The translations under genes were made by a program, and so were the position numbers. From VYFG01 sp965203365 (GTDB taxonomy: Bacteria > Pseudomonadota > Gammaproteobacteria > Arenicellales > Poriferihabitantaceae), in NCBI GenBank assembly GCA_965203365.1, contig OZ241878.1, positions 992,001 to 1,056,000 on the forward strand: a stretch of 64,000 bases of DNA. Reading direction: 5' to 3'. The notes below the pieces were generated by a model. The model was not told where the DNA came from. It saw nothing but the letters and a program-made list of their open reading frames with translations, and made no database searches. Shown here in pieces: positions 1 through 9,058 of the stretch. Positions within the stretch are counted from its first letter, which is position 1, and the number at the start of each line of letters is the position of its first letter.

Positions 1-25
1 CTGTCAAATCTCTAGGCTTGGACAT

Positions 26-1225
26 ATGAAACCACCAGAAAACGATCACGCGGGAGACCATATCAACACCCGTATCGTTCACAACGGTAGGAACCCAAAC
101 ACTGATGGTGGTATGGTGAATCCGCCGGTTTATCATGGCTCGACCGTGGTTTTTCCCACCGTGTCGACGCTGGAACAGTCCCGGGTTGACCATGATCTCA
201 AGGACCGTGTGGTCTATGGCCGCTTGGGCAGTCCATCGACGTTTGCCCTGGAAAATGCCGTGGCCAACCTGGAGAGCGGATTTGGTGCTCTTTCGGTTTC
301 TTCTGGCCTGGCAGCCGTGACCACGACCTTCCTGGCTTTCGTTGATGCGGGGGATCATGTGCTGGTGGCTGATACCGTCTACGGCCCAACTCGCAAGTTC
401 TGTGATGGGCTTCTGACCCGTATGGGCATTACCGTCGATTACTATGACCCGTTGATCGGTTCCGATATTGTTTCCTTGTTTCGTCCAAACACTCGCCTGG
501 TGTTCATGGAATCACCCGGCTCCATCACCTTTGAAGTGCAAGATGTACCCGCCATCGTGCAAGCGGCTCGCTCCCGAGGTATCAAGACGGCACTGGATAA
601 CAGTTGGGCGACCCCACTTTTTTTTCGTCCTATTGAACATGGCGTCAATGTGTCCGTGGTAGCCGCCACCAAATATATTGTCGGTCATTCGGATGCGATG
701 CTGGGTCTGGTCGTATGCGATTCAGAAGAAACCTTTTACCGGATCAAAAAGACGCGCGACCTGATCGGTCAGAGTCTGGCCCCGGATGATGTCTATCTGG
801 GATTACGTGGACTACGTACGCTGAGTGTGCGAGTAGCACAACACCAGCAACAGGCACTGGAATTGGCATGGTATCTTTCCCAGCACCCGAAAGTATTGTC
901 TGTGTTGCATCCGGCGTTTCCAGACTGCCCCGGACACGCCGTCTGGAAGCGTGATTTCACGGGTTCTTCAGGACTTTTTTCGGTACTGCTCAAACCCGCT
1001 TCTCATGAGGCACTTGCCACCATGCTGGATGGTATGAGAGTCTTTTCCATGGGATTCAGTTGGGGAGGCTTTGAAAGCCTGATTGTGCCCCAGTATCCTC
1101 ACTTAAGTCGCAGTGCCTGTCCCTGGAACACGAATGGACAGATCATCCGTTTACATGCCGGGCTGGAGGATATTCGGGATCTGCTTCAGGATCTTGAAGA
1201 TGGTCTGGCACGCTACACAGTCTGA
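26..1225 (+). CDS. metC: Cystathionine beta-lyase (PLP enzyme)
   Basis: Cytoplasmic pyridoxal-phosphate enzyme that cleaves cystathionine to homocysteine, pyruvate and ammonia in methionine synthesis. The 399-residue length is normal for the Cys/Met-metabolism PLP family. Visible motifs are YGRLGSPS near residue 70, the SGLAAV loop, DTVYGPT, and AATKYIVGHSDAM, whose lysine (about residue 216) should carry PLP. The stretch FMESPGSITFEV is typical of MetC rather than of gamma-synthases (MetB) or MetZ. The start lies 25 bases into the window, so its promoter is outside or just at the edge. Genes downstream run in the same direction. Cysteine-S-conjugate lyase activity is a possible alternative, since the family overlaps. 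Confidence 0.9.
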   Translation: MKPPENDHAGDHINTRIVHNGRNPNTDGGMVNPPVYHGSTVVFPTVSTLEQSRVDHDLKDRVVYGRLGSPSTFALENAVANLESGFGALSVSSGLAAVTTTFLAFVDAGDHVLVADTVYGPTRKFCDGLLTRMGITVDYYDPLIGSDIVSLFRPNTRLVFMESPGSITFEVQDVPAIVQAARSRGIKTALDNSWATPLFFRPIEHGVNVSVVAATKYIVGHSDAMLGLVVCDSEETFYRIKKTRDLIGQSLAPDDVYLGLRGLRTLSVRVAQHQQQALELAWYLSQHPKVLSVLHPAFPDCPGHAVWKRDFTGSSGLFSVLLKPASHEALATMLDGMRVFSMGFSWGGFESLIVPQYPHLSRSACPWNTNGQIIRLHAGLEDIRDLLQDLEDGLARYTV

Positions 1226-1321
1226 TGTCGATCACATAACATTCGCCAGCGCGAACCTCCCATTTCCCTCCCGAAAACCAATTTCCAACTGACAAGGCGC
1301 TCTTCCAATCGAATACTTCAC

Positions 1322-1936
1322 ATGGTGATTAAGCTACATACCGACCTCTCACAACTGGAGCCCGGTATCCCCGAGTCCATCCCTGTTCCGCAGGAGCAAT
1401 TCTGGATTTTTACTTATGGTTCGTTGATGTGGAATCCTGGATTCGAGTTCCGGCAAGCACAGACGGGAACATTATACGGATATCATCGAAGGCTCTGTTT
1501 GTGGTCAGTCCGATATCGAGGTTCAGTGGATCGGCCTGGATTGGTGCTGGGACTGGATCGGGGTGGTTCCTGTCGGGGCTATGTATATCTTGTCGACGAC
1601 GCGCTGACTGATCAGGTGGTGGAATACCTCTGCGAGCGAGAACTCCTGATCGGTTCGTACGATCCCAGGCTGGTGCCAGTCACACTGCACGATGGACGCA
1701 AAATTACGGCACTGACATTCATCTCCAAACCGAACCATCCCCATTTTGCCCCCAGACTGACCTTGGAACAAACCGTCCAAGTGGTCCAAAATGCCCAGGG
1801 AGCACGGGGTTGCAACCGTTCGTATGTGACCAACACCGTCTCCCATATGGATCAACTCGGGATCCATGACACCGAGTTGCACCGCGTGGCAAGACATCTG
1901 ACAAATCCCCGATCTTCCCAACCATCAGCGCCGTGA
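1322..1936 (+). CDS. ChaC-like gamma-glutamylcyclotransferase
   Basis: Predicted cytoplasmic gamma-glutamylcyclotransferase of the ChaC family, which splits glutathione or gamma-glutamyl peptides to 5-oxoproline. The family hallmark FTYGSLMWNPGF sits near residue 30 and forms the substrate loop. CEREL near residue 105 contains the expected catalytic glutamate, followed by GSYDPR. Length (204 residues) suits bacterial ChaC. It ends 10 bases before the HIT gene, so the two are probably co-transcribed. The pairing of glutathione turnover with an upstream sulfur amino-acid lyase is suggestive only. Family assignment is solid; substrate specificity is not visible. Confidence 0.85.
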   Translation: MVIKLHTDLSQLEPGIPESIPVPQEQFWIFTYGSLMWNPGFEFRQAQTGTLYGYHRRLCLWSVRYRGSVDRPGLVLGLDRGGSCRGYVYLVDDALTDQVVEYLCERELLIGSYDPRLVPVTLHDGRKITALTFISKPNHPHFAPRLTLEQTVQVVQNAQGARGCNRSYVTNTVSHMDQLGIHDTELHRVARHLTNPRSSQPSAP

Positions 1937-1946
1937 TTGAATCCTT

Positions 1947-2306
1947 ATGAGTGAAAACGAAACAACCTTGTTCAGCAAAATTGTCAACCGGGAAATTCCC
2001 GCCGATATCGTCTACCAAGATGACCGCGTAACCGCTTTTCGGGACATCCATCCACAAGCACCCACCCATATTCTGATCGTGCCGAACAAGGTGATCCCCA
2101 CGGTCAATGATGTCACCGAAGATGATGAGACCACGCTGGGTTATCTTTTTATCATTGCAAAACAGCTCGCCGAAAAGGAAGGGATTGGGCAGGACGGCTA
2201 TCGACTGTTGGTGAATTGCGGCCGACATGCCAATCAAGAAATTTTTCATTTGCATATGCACTTGTTGGGTGGACGTCAGTTGGGTCCCATGCTGGCCCGA
2301 CTCTGA
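1947..2306 (+). CDS. hinT: HIT-family nucleotide hydrolase (HinT-like)
   Basis: Small histidine-triad protein of 119 residues, the usual HinT length. Members hydrolyse adenosine phosphoramidates and acyl-AMPs as cytoplasmic dimers. The N-terminus (TLFSKIVNREIPADIVYQDD) is the standard HIT opening, and the C-terminus carries the HxHxH triad (H101, H103, H105) within FHLHMHLLGGR. The gene follows the ChaC-like gene by 10 bases and precedes the amidase by 9, indicating an operon. The natural substrate cannot be read from sequence. Confidence 0.9.
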   Translation: MSENETTLFSKIVNREIPADIVYQDDRVTAFRDIHPQAPTHILIVPNKVIPTVNDVTEDDETTLGYLFIIAKQLAEKEGIGQDGYRLLVNCGRHANQEIFHLHMHLLGGRQLGPMLARL

Positions 2307-2315
2307 GGCATCCCC

Positions 2316-3695
2316 ATGTCCCGGTTATGGCAACTCAGCGCACGGGAGGTCGTTTCGCTGCTGTGTCAAGGCAAGGTGAGTCCATCGGAATTGCTGGACG
2401 AAATCGAGCTCCGATGCCACGGTGTCAACCGTACCATCAATGCCCTCCCGACCTCTTGTTTCGATCGGGCAAGAGCCCATGCGCAAAAGCTGGAAAAAAC
2501 CCATCCTTCTGAAAAAGGGCCTTTGTGTGGATTACCGCTCACCATCAAAGACCTGACGAACGTTTCAGGTGTCAGAACCACCTACGGAAGTACTCTCTAC
2601 CGGGATCACGTCCCGATCGTTTCAGACCGACTGGTCCGACGAATCGAACGCCGTGGCGGAATCATCTACGCCAAGTCAAACACCCCCGAATTCGGTACCG
2701 GAGGTATCACATTCAATGAGGTATTCGGACCGACCCGGAGTCCACGAAACACGGCCTTCGCGTCCGGCGGTTCTTCCGGGGGAGCCGCCGCATCACTGGC
2801 TGCGGGCTGCGCATGGCTCTCCCATGGCTCCGATATGGCGGGTTCGTTACGCACCCCTGCGGCTTTTTGTGGAGTGACCAGCCTTCGCCCCTCCCCGGGA
2901 AAGATCAGCGCCGACGCCCCCTTGCTGCCGTTTGATCCCCTCGCCCAAAATGGGCCGATGGCACGGGATATTGGCGATCTGGCTCTTTTTGCCATTGCCC
3001 TATTTGATGAACCGACACAGGAATTTGTCAACTCCGTTAACTCCATGGTGAAGCCACAACGTGTTGCGATTAGCCATGATCTCGGTGTTACCCGAGTCAA
3101 TGGCGAGATCCTGACGGTCTTGGACGATTTGATTCATACGCTGGCGAATGCAGGGTGCCACATCGTAGCGGATCAACCGCAACTGGAAAATGTGCATGAA
3201 ACGTTTGATACTCTTCGTGCACATACGTATGCCGTTTCACTGGAAGGTCTTCTTGCAGAACATTCCGATACCCTCAAGCCGGAGATCGTGTGGAATGTCA
3301 GTCGTGGGATGGAGTTGTCGATGGAGCAATTGCGACAGGCCCAAAGACAACAGGGTCATCTTGTCGAGCAGGCCGAGCGGTTCATGCAAGACTATGATCT
3401 CCTGCTTTGCCCGGCAGCCAACACCCTTTCGGTACCGGCTGACAGCCGGTACCCGGGCTTCGATGCCGGTATTCCGGTCTCAGAGTATTATCGTTGGTTA
3501 GCAATCGCCTACACGACCACCCTGACTGCCTTGCCAGTTATCACTCTTCCTGTGGCCGATAGCGAACAAGGTATGCCCGTCGCGATGCAATTGGTGGGCC
3601 AGCCCGGAGCAGATGCGCGACTCCTTCAGCACGCTCGCTGGATAGAGCAACATACATCCTGGAAGTGCGCACCGATCGAACCTTCCCGCCAATGA
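2316..3695 (+). CDS. Amidase (amidase-signature family)
   Basis: A 459-residue amidase-signature hydrolase with the Ser-cisSer-Lys triad. The lysine is about residue 78 in PLTIKDLT, the GGSSGGAAAS motif is near 150, and the nucleophile is about residue 177 in GSDMAGSLRTPAAFCG. The fold is close to glutamyl-tRNA amidotransferase subunit A, but no gatB/gatC neighbours are present and the C-terminus is that of free amidases. It begins 9 bases after the HIT gene. A polyamine-type importer and two amide-hydrolase-like genes follow, so the region may handle amide or amine nitrogen sources. The substrate is unknown. Confidence 0.85.
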   Translation: MSRLWQLSAREVVSLLCQGKVSPSELLDEIELRCHGVNRTINALPTSCFDRARAHAQKLEKTHPSEKGPLCGLPLTIKDLTNVSGVRTTYGSTLYRDHVPIVSDRLVRRIERRGGIIYAKSNTPEFGTGGITFNEVFGPTRSPRNTAFASGGSSGGAAASLAAGCAWLSHGSDMAGSLRTPAAFCGVTSLRPSPGKISADAPLLPFDPLAQNGPMARDIGDLALFAIALFDEPTQEFVNSVNSMVKPQRVAISHDLGVTRVNGEILTVLDDLIHTLANAGCHIVADQPQLENVHETFDTLRAHTYAVSLEGLLAEHSDTLKPEIVWNVSRGMELSMEQLRQAQRQQGHLVEQAERFMQDYDLLLCPAANTLSVPADSRYPGFDAGIPVSEYYRWLAIAYTTTLTALPVITLPVADSEQGMPVAMQLVGQPGADARLLQHARWIEQHTSWKCAPIEPSRQ

Positions 3696-3806
3696 AATCA
3701 GAACGACTTCGAGAGACCTCCGTCCTTTTTTATCCAACGCAACACATCGTAACCGGGCAGTCTTAATTCGACATCCCGACAATCGACTTCAAACCATTCA
3801 CAAGTC

Positions 3807-4895
3807 ATGACGGATTCCATTAGTGTCTCAATCAACCGAGTTAGCAAGGTCTTCAACCAGGATCATCAAGTGGTGACGGCTTTGGAAAAGGTTTGTATGG
3901 ACATCTATGAGGGAGAATTCTTTACGCTGCTCGGTCCTTCGGGTTGTGGAAAAACGACTTTACTCAGACTAATCGCAGGGTTCGATCATCCGACCCAGGG
4001 ACATATTGAACTCTATGGAAAGGAGATTACTCACCTCCCGCCCTATCGCCGACCCGTCAACACGGTCTTCCAGAGCTATGCCCTGTTTCCACACCTAACA
4101 GTGACGGAAAACATCCGTTTCGGGCTGGAAATGCTGGACAAACCGAAAGATGAGATACAGGAAACTGTGTCCAGGATGCTGTCCTTGGTACAAATGGAAG
4201 ATCTGGCGGAGCGCCGGACTGACCAGATTTCTGGTGGTCAGCAGCAACGTGTCGCACTTGCCCGGGCCCTTGCGCCTACCCCCAAGGTTCTGCTGCTGGA
4301 TGAACCATTGTCCGCACTCGATTACAAGTTACGAAAGGGCATGCAGATTGAGCTCAAGCGGTTACAGCATGAAACCGGTATCACGTTCATTTTTGTGACC
4401 CATGATCAGGAAGAAGCACTCACCATGTCAGACCGAATCGCAGTCATCAACCAAGGCAAGGTGCTGCAGGTCGGCCCACCAAGAGAAATCTATGCGCATC
4501 CACTAGTGCGGTTTGTGGCGGACTTCATTGGGGACATCAATTTCCTGAATGCCGACTTGCTGGAATGCCACGGTGATCATTCTCTTCTCGAACTGCCTTC
4601 TGGCAAGACCGTCCGTGCGCTGGGCCATCCGTCCAGCTCGGATGGCCCGGTCCATATTGCGATTCGACCGGAACGGACTGATCTGACCCAACACATTGAT
4701 GATGCCCAACTGACCGGCTTGATCAGGGCGATTGTCTACTCCGGCACGGACACCCACTACCATCTCCAATTGCCGGATGGAAAATCCTTTGTCGTTCGGT
4801 CACAGAATCGGGCGGTCACTGAGGCTGGCTGGAAAGAAGGACAGCAAGTTGGGATCCAGATCGATTCGGATGCGGTTCAGATGTTAGGCGACTAA
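3807..4895 (+). CDS. potA: Polyamine ABC transporter, ATP-binding protein
   Basis: ATPase subunit of a spermidine/putrescine-type importer. Walker A (GPSGCGKTT) lies near residue 47, the signature ISGGQQQRVALARA near 140, Walker B with the D-loop (LLLDEPLSALD) near 160, and a switch histidine in VTHDQEEA. The C-terminal ~120 residues form a TOBE-like regulatory domain, as in PotA. Length (362) is typical. It leads a four-gene transport operon: the gap to potB is 2 bases, and potC and potD follow. The 111-base gap after the amidase could hold a promoter, but no clear -35/-10 pair was seen. Exact substrate (putrescine, spermidine or another amine) is not resolvable. Confidence 0.92.
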   Translation: MTDSISVSINRVSKVFNQDHQVVTALEKVCMDIYEGEFFTLLGPSGCGKTTLLRLIAGFDHPTQGHIELYGKEITHLPPYRRPVNTVFQSYALFPHLTVTENIRFGLEMLDKPKDEIQETVSRMLSLVQMEDLAERRTDQISGGQQQRVALARALAPTPKVLLLDEPLSALDYKLRKGMQIELKRLQHETGITFIFVTHDQEEALTMSDRIAVINQGKVLQVGPPREIYAHPLVRFVADFIGDINFLNADLLECHGDHSLLELPSGKTVRALGHPSSSDGPVHIAIRPERTDLTQHIDDAQLTGLIRAIVYSGTDTHYHLQLPDGKSFVVRSQNRAVTEAGWKEGQQVGIQIDSDAVQMLGD

Positions 4896-4897
4896 CC

Positions 4898-5833
4898 ATG
4901 AAGTCGAAGACATCGAAACCACCGATATCCGAAGGAGAAATGGATGCCCGACGAAGGGAAATTCACCTCAACTGGTTACTTTGCACTCCGGCACTGATTA
5001 TCCTGCTCTTGGCCGCATCCGGCCCACTGATCGTGATGGTGGTCTATTCCCTGCTCCAAGCTGGTGACTATGGTGGCGTGATCTATCGCTTTTCCACCGA
5101 AGGATGGTTTCAGGTGTTTTTCAGTCGGGATATCTTTGATGGAACGATTGCTATCGCGGATGCGCACCTGTCTATCTTCTGGCGTTCATTTCGATTGTCT
5201 GTCCTGACCACCGTCACCGCACTGTTCCTTGGATTCCCCACGGCCTATTTCATCGCGACCCGACCGAGAAGCGTGCGAAACCTGTGGTTGTTCCTGATCA
5301 CACTGCCTTTCTGGACCAACCTACTGATCCGGACGTTTGCCATCATGGAAGTGATCAAGAATCAGGGGATCGTGAATAACTTGCTGCTGGCCATGGGTTT
5401 GATCGAGACGCCAGTCCAGATGTTGTACACGGATTTTGCCATCATGCTTGGCATGACATATGTCTATTTACCCTTGATGATCCTACCAATCTATGCCTCC
5501 ATGGAAAAGTTGGATTTTCGCTTGGTCGAGGCCGGTTATGACTTATATGCCACTCGGTTTCGCATCCTTTGGCGGGTCATCATCCCGTTGGTCAAGCCGG
5601 GTATTGTGGCCGGATGCATCTTGGTCTTCATTCCCTCACTGGGGGCTTATGTGACCCCAAGAGTCCTTGGTGGTGGTCGCAACCTCATGATTGGCAATCT
5701 CATTGAATTACAGTTCGGTCAAGGCCGGAACTGGCCATTGGGTGCTGCCTTATCCATTTTTTTGCTCTTGGCCGTGATGTTCGCGCTGATGGTCTACGTA
5801 CGATCAGCCCAAAATGTCACCAAAAATCCTTGA
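4898..5833 (+). CDS. potB: Polyamine ABC transporter permease, PotB-type
   Basis: Inner-membrane permease of 311 residues with about six hydrophobic segments. The first follows a charged 25-residue cytoplasmic leader. The cytoplasmic EAA-type loop that docks on the ATPase is visible as VEAGYDLYATRFRILWRVI followed by PLVKPG, near residues 210-235. It starts 2 bases after potA and abuts potC, so translation is probably coupled. Assignment rests on similarity to PotB/PotH permeases and on its place in the operon. Confidence 0.92.
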   Translation: MKSKTSKPPISEGEMDARRREIHLNWLLCTPALIILLLAASGPLIVMVVYSLLQAGDYGGVIYRFSTEGWFQVFFSRDIFDGTIAIADAHLSIFWRSFRLSVLTTVTALFLGFPTAYFIATRPRSVRNLWLFLITLPFWTNLLIRTFAIMEVIKNQGIVNNLLLAMGLIETPVQMLYTDFAIMLGMTYVYLPLMILPIYASMEKLDFRLVEAGYDLYATRFRILWRVIIPLVKPGIVAGCILVFIPSLGAYVTPRVLGGGRNLMIGNLIELQFGQGRNWPLGAALSIFLLLAVMFALMVYVRSAQNVTKNP

Positions 5834-5837
5834 TGAC

Positions 5838-6662
5838 ATGAAGTCCCGAGTTTCAGGGCATCAAACCAGACCCTTCTCGGTCTCGTATCTGCCCGGATTT
5901 ACCGCCACAGCAATGATTTGTTTTCTAGCGCTTTATGCGCCGATAGCGATTCTGGTCGGGTATTCCTTCAACGCCGGCACCTCAATTGTCATTTGGGAAG
6001 GATTCTCGTTCCGGTGGTATATCGCCGCATGGCAAAACGAACAAATCAAAAGTGCGACGACCCTCTCCATAGTGCTCGCGACCCAAGCTTCGATTTATTC
6101 CACGTTGCTGGCCACTCTGGCAGCTTTGGGTACGACCAGAACGCGCCCTTTTCGTGGTCAAAATGTTGCCTACGCCATGATTAATCAACCGCTGATGGTG
6201 CCGGAAATTGTGACGGCCGTCGCTTTGCTGATCTGTTTTGCGGTCATCAAGGAACTGACCGACCACCATGGACTGATCTATCTGGTCTTGTCCCATACCG
6301 CATTTTGCATACCTTTCGCCTATCTCCCAATCCGCGCCCGGCTGGAAGACATGGACCGGACATTGGAATTGGCCGCCTCGGACCTCTATGCAACACCAAT
6401 TCGTTGCTTTCATCGAGTCACCCTGCCCCTTTTGTGGCCGGGAATCCTGGCGGGTGCCATGTTGGCATTCGTCATCTCCCTGGACGATGTGGTGATTACG
6501 GAATTCGTCAAAGCCCCGGGGCAGGACACTCTGCCGACCTATATGTTGGGCCAGTTGCGCCGGGTCGTCACACCGGAGATGAATGCCATCGCATCGGCTT
6601 TGCTGCTGATATCTGTTATATTGATCACACTCACTTTCTTGCTCAGTCGGAAGAATCGCTGA
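5838..6662 (+). CDS. potC: Polyamine ABC transporter permease, PotC-type
   Basis: Second permease of the importer, about 274 residues with roughly six membrane segments. The EAA-type loop reads LELAASDLYATPIRCFHRVT before PLLWPG. The chosen ATG lies 4 bases after the potB stop. The open frame also allows an ATG at 5814, which would overlap potB by 20 bases. Neither start has a strong ribosome site, which fits translational coupling. PotB and PotC would form the heterodimeric channel served by PotA. Confidence 0.9.
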   Translation: MKSRVSGHQTRPFSVSYLPGFTATAMICFLALYAPIAILVGYSFNAGTSIVIWEGFSFRWYIAAWQNEQIKSATTLSIVLATQASIYSTLLATLAALGTTRTRPFRGQNVAYAMINQPLMVPEIVTAVALLICFAVIKELTDHHGLIYLVLSHTAFCIPFAYLPIRARLEDMDRTLELAASDLYATPIRCFHRVTLPLLWPGILAGAMLAFVISLDDVVITEFVKAPGQDTLPTYMLGQLRRVVTPEMNAIASALLLISVILITLTFLLSRKNR

Positions 6663-6714
6663 GCAAATAATGAGTCCAATATGACTTATGAACAACACGC
6701 CAGAGGCTACCCCA

Positions 6715-7761
6715 ATGAAAAAGAAACCAAAGCGATTTGCAACCGCCATCATGACCGCACTATCGATCATACTGCTACCCGGCATCAGCCACGCGGCAGG
6801 AGAATTGAACCTGTTCAATTGGGGGAACTACACCAGTCCCGAGCTCATCGAAAAATTCGAAAATCAGCATGGCATCAAGGTCACTATTACAGACTACGAT
6901 TCCAATGATACCGCTCTTGCCAAAGTCCAGGCCGGAGGTCATGGCTTCGACCTCGTGGTGCCTTCCGCCAATTATGTGCCGATCTGGATCCGTGAGGGAC
7001 TGCTGATGGAAGTCCGCCCAGACCAGATGGAAAACTTCAAATATATCAAGGAAGAATTTGCGAATCCCGATTGGGATCCCGGACGTCGTTATACGGCACC
7101 TTGGCAATGGGGGAGCGTGGGTATGATCGTCGATACTTCCGTATACTCGGGTAATATCAATACCGCCGCAATCTACCTGGATCCTCCAGAAGAACTGATC
7201 GGCAAGATCAACGTGGCCCCGGAAATGAATGACGTGATCAGTTCAACCATCATGTACTTGGGTGGAGAACCCTGTACCACAGACAAGGAACTGCTGAAAA
7301 AGGTTCGTGACAAACTGGTTGAAGCCAAGCCTCATTGGCTATCGATGGACTATGGCATGATCGAGAAATTCGCAGGTCGGGATGTGGCGGCCTCGCTCTA
7401 CTGGAATGGGGCCGCTTTCCGAGCCCGTGAAAAGAATCCGGATGTGCGCTATGGTTATCCTCAGGAAGGCTATGCTCTGTGGATGGACAGCGTGGGAGTT
7501 CTCGCGGACGCGAAGAACGTGGAAAATGCCAAACTATTCCTGAATTTCATCATGGCACCGGAAAATGCGGCCCTGATTTCCGCTTTCGCACGCTACGCCA
7601 ACGGCATTGAGGGCGCCGAGGAATTCATGCCCGCAGACATGATCGGTGCCCCGGAGATCGACACCCCGGCAGAACTTGCAGGTGCCGGAGTATTTCTTCC
7701 CACCTGTTCCCCCGAAGCGACCAAGATGTACACGGCGATCTGGACCGAACTGCAGAAATAA
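6715..7761 (+). CDS. potD: Polyamine-type periplasmic binding protein
   Basis: Extracytoplasmic solute-binding protein (about 348 residues) of the PotD/PotF family, which delivers polyamines to the PotBC channel. The mature part begins ELNLFNWGNYTSPELIEKFE, close to the PotD consensus. The start at 6715 is preferred over the in-frame ATG at 6688 because it has AGAGG eight bases upstream. It also opens directly on a basic n-region (MKKKPKR), a hydrophobic core and an AxA-type cleavage site (SHA-A). A strong hairpin follows the stop. Confidence 0.92.
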   Translation: MKKKPKRFATAIMTALSIILLPGISHAAGELNLFNWGNYTSPELIEKFENQHGIKVTITDYDSNDTALAKVQAGGHGFDLVVPSANYVPIWIREGLLMEVRPDQMENFKYIKEEFANPDWDPGRRYTAPWQWGSVGMIVDTSVYSGNINTAAIYLDPPEELIGKINVAPEMNDVISSTIMYLGGEPCTTDKELLKKVRDKLVEAKPHWLSMDYGMIEKFAGRDVAASLYWNGAAFRAREKNPDVRYGYPQEGYALWMDSVGVLADAKNVENAKLFLNFIMAPENAALISAFARYANGIEGAEEFMPADMIGAPEIDTPAELAGAGVFLPTCSPEATKMYTAIWTELQK

Positions 7762-7777
7762 TCCCGTCTGGTCTGCA

Positions 7778-7810
7778 TGCCCGGTCCGGCCCCATATGCA
7801 GGACCGGGCA
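7778..7810 (+). terminator. Intercistronic hairpin after potD
   Basis: A perfect 10-bp inverted repeat (TGCCCGGTCC / GGACCGGGCA, 7778-7787 and 7801-7810) with a 13-base loop lies 17 bases after the potD stop. No T-run follows, so it is more likely an mRNA-stabilising or partial-attenuation element than a full intrinsic terminator. Such hairpins are common behind binding-protein genes that need higher expression than their operon partners. Confidence 0.6.
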
Positions 7811-7855
7811 ATGGAAATGACGCCATTTCGGGCCACCAGCTGAATTCGCTCGAGC

Positions 7856-9058
7856 ATGAAGCCATCCCCCATCATGACTGGATTTCCCGTACCCCCTGAA
7901 TCTTGGGTATCGCGAACGAATTGGGACCGGGCACCATGGAACCGTTGGAGCTTTCAACATATCCGGGAGATTCTCCCCACCGTGGCCGTCATGGCCCGGC
8001 GTCGCCATTCCTGGAAGCTGTCGACACAATCCCAACCCATAGGTCATCTCACTTTTCCCTCCCAATCCGGCGAGGTGGTCACCATCAATCAATGGCTCGA
8101 TAACAGCTACACCGATGGGTTTTTGGTCATACACCATGGTCAGGTTGTCTTCGAGAGGTATTTCAATGGGATGCAAAGGGATACCCTGCATCTATCCCAA
8201 TCGATTGCCAAATCCATCACGGCCACTGTCGCGGGAATCCTGATTGGCAGAGGGCTTTTGGACTCAGACTGTCCCATTGAGCATTACCTACCCGAGCTGA
8301 AACGAACTGCCTGGCGGGGAGCCAGTCTGCAGCAGGTACTGGATATGACCACAGGAGTGCGTTACGTGGAGGACTACGAAGATCCAGATGCCGATATCGC
8401 CATCACCGAGGTGGCCAGCGGCTGGAAACCTGGCGTTCCAGAGAAAGAATATCCATCCTGCATCTGGCAACAGATCTTGGACCTGACTACGGCTGTTCGA
8501 CCTCACGGGCAACGCTTCGTGTACCGCTCAATTGAGACCGATGTGCTGGCGCATTGCATGGAGCGTGTGACCGGTACTCGTCTGGCGGAACTGGTCAGCC
8601 GTGAATTATGGAAACCCATGGGGGCAGGTCGTGATGCTTCCTTTACGGTCGACCGAGCCGGATTCGCACTTGCCGATGGCGGTTTCAACGCGACTCTCAG
8701 AGACTATGCCCGATTCGGTCTTTTGCATCTGAATCAAGGGGCCAACGACCGAGGGCAAGTCGTTCCCAGGAAATGGATTCACGATATTCTGAACGCGCAG
8801 CCAGGCAGATTAGACCAACCCCATATCAGCATTTCTCCCCAGGGAGCCTATCGGAACCACTTCTGGGTGCATGACATCACGAACGGCATCTATATGGCCA
8901 GAGGTATATTTGGACAGATAATTTATATTGATCGCAGTCACGATATGGTAGCGGTCAAGCTGTCCAGCTGGCCGGAATTCACTTCAGTGCCTCGCCTCGT
9001 GGATACCTTGACTGCATTGGCACGCGTGGGAGAAGCCCTCAATGGAAGCCGAATATGA
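7856..9058 (+). CDS. Serine hydrolase, beta-lactamase/NylB-like fold (copy 1)
   Basis: Penicillin-binding/beta-lactamase-fold hydrolase of about 400 residues. The SxxK nucleophile motif is SIAK (about S116, K119) in LSQSIAKSITATVAG. A tyrosine candidate lies in FVYRSIETD near residue 224, and a glycine-rich region in FALADGGFNATLRDYARFG near 270-280. The pattern matches class C/NylB-type amide hydrolases and esterases rather than true beta-lactamases (no KTG box obvious). No convincing signal peptide is seen, so a cytoplasmic role is likely. An alternative start is Met7 (7874). It overlaps the next gene by 4 bases, and the two are clearly paralogous. Confidence 0.8.
   Translation: MKPSPIMTGFPVPPESWVSRTNWDRAPWNRWSFQHIREILPTVAVMARRRHSWKLSTQSQPIGHLTFPSQSGEVVTINQWLDNSYTDGFLVIHHGQVVFERYFNGMQRDTLHLSQSIAKSITATVAGILIGRGLLDSDCPIEHYLPELKRTAWRGASLQQVLDMTTGVRYVEDYEDPDADIAITEVASGWKPGVPEKEYPSCIWQQILDLTTAVRPHGQRFVYRSIETDVLAHCMERVTGTRLAELVSRELWKPMGAGRDASFTVDRAGFALADGGFNATLRDYARFGLLHLNQGANDRGQVVPRKWIHDILNAQPGRLDQPHISISPQGAYRNHFWVHDITNGIYMARGIFGQIIYIDRSHDMVAVKLSSWPEFTSVPRLVDTLTALARVGEALNGSRI

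Noticed and set aside
5982..6818. Long antisense frame across potC/potD
   Set aside because: No family signals; codon pattern follows from the sense genes. Similar antisense frames in amidase, IHF, S1 and MutL regions were dropped for the same reason.
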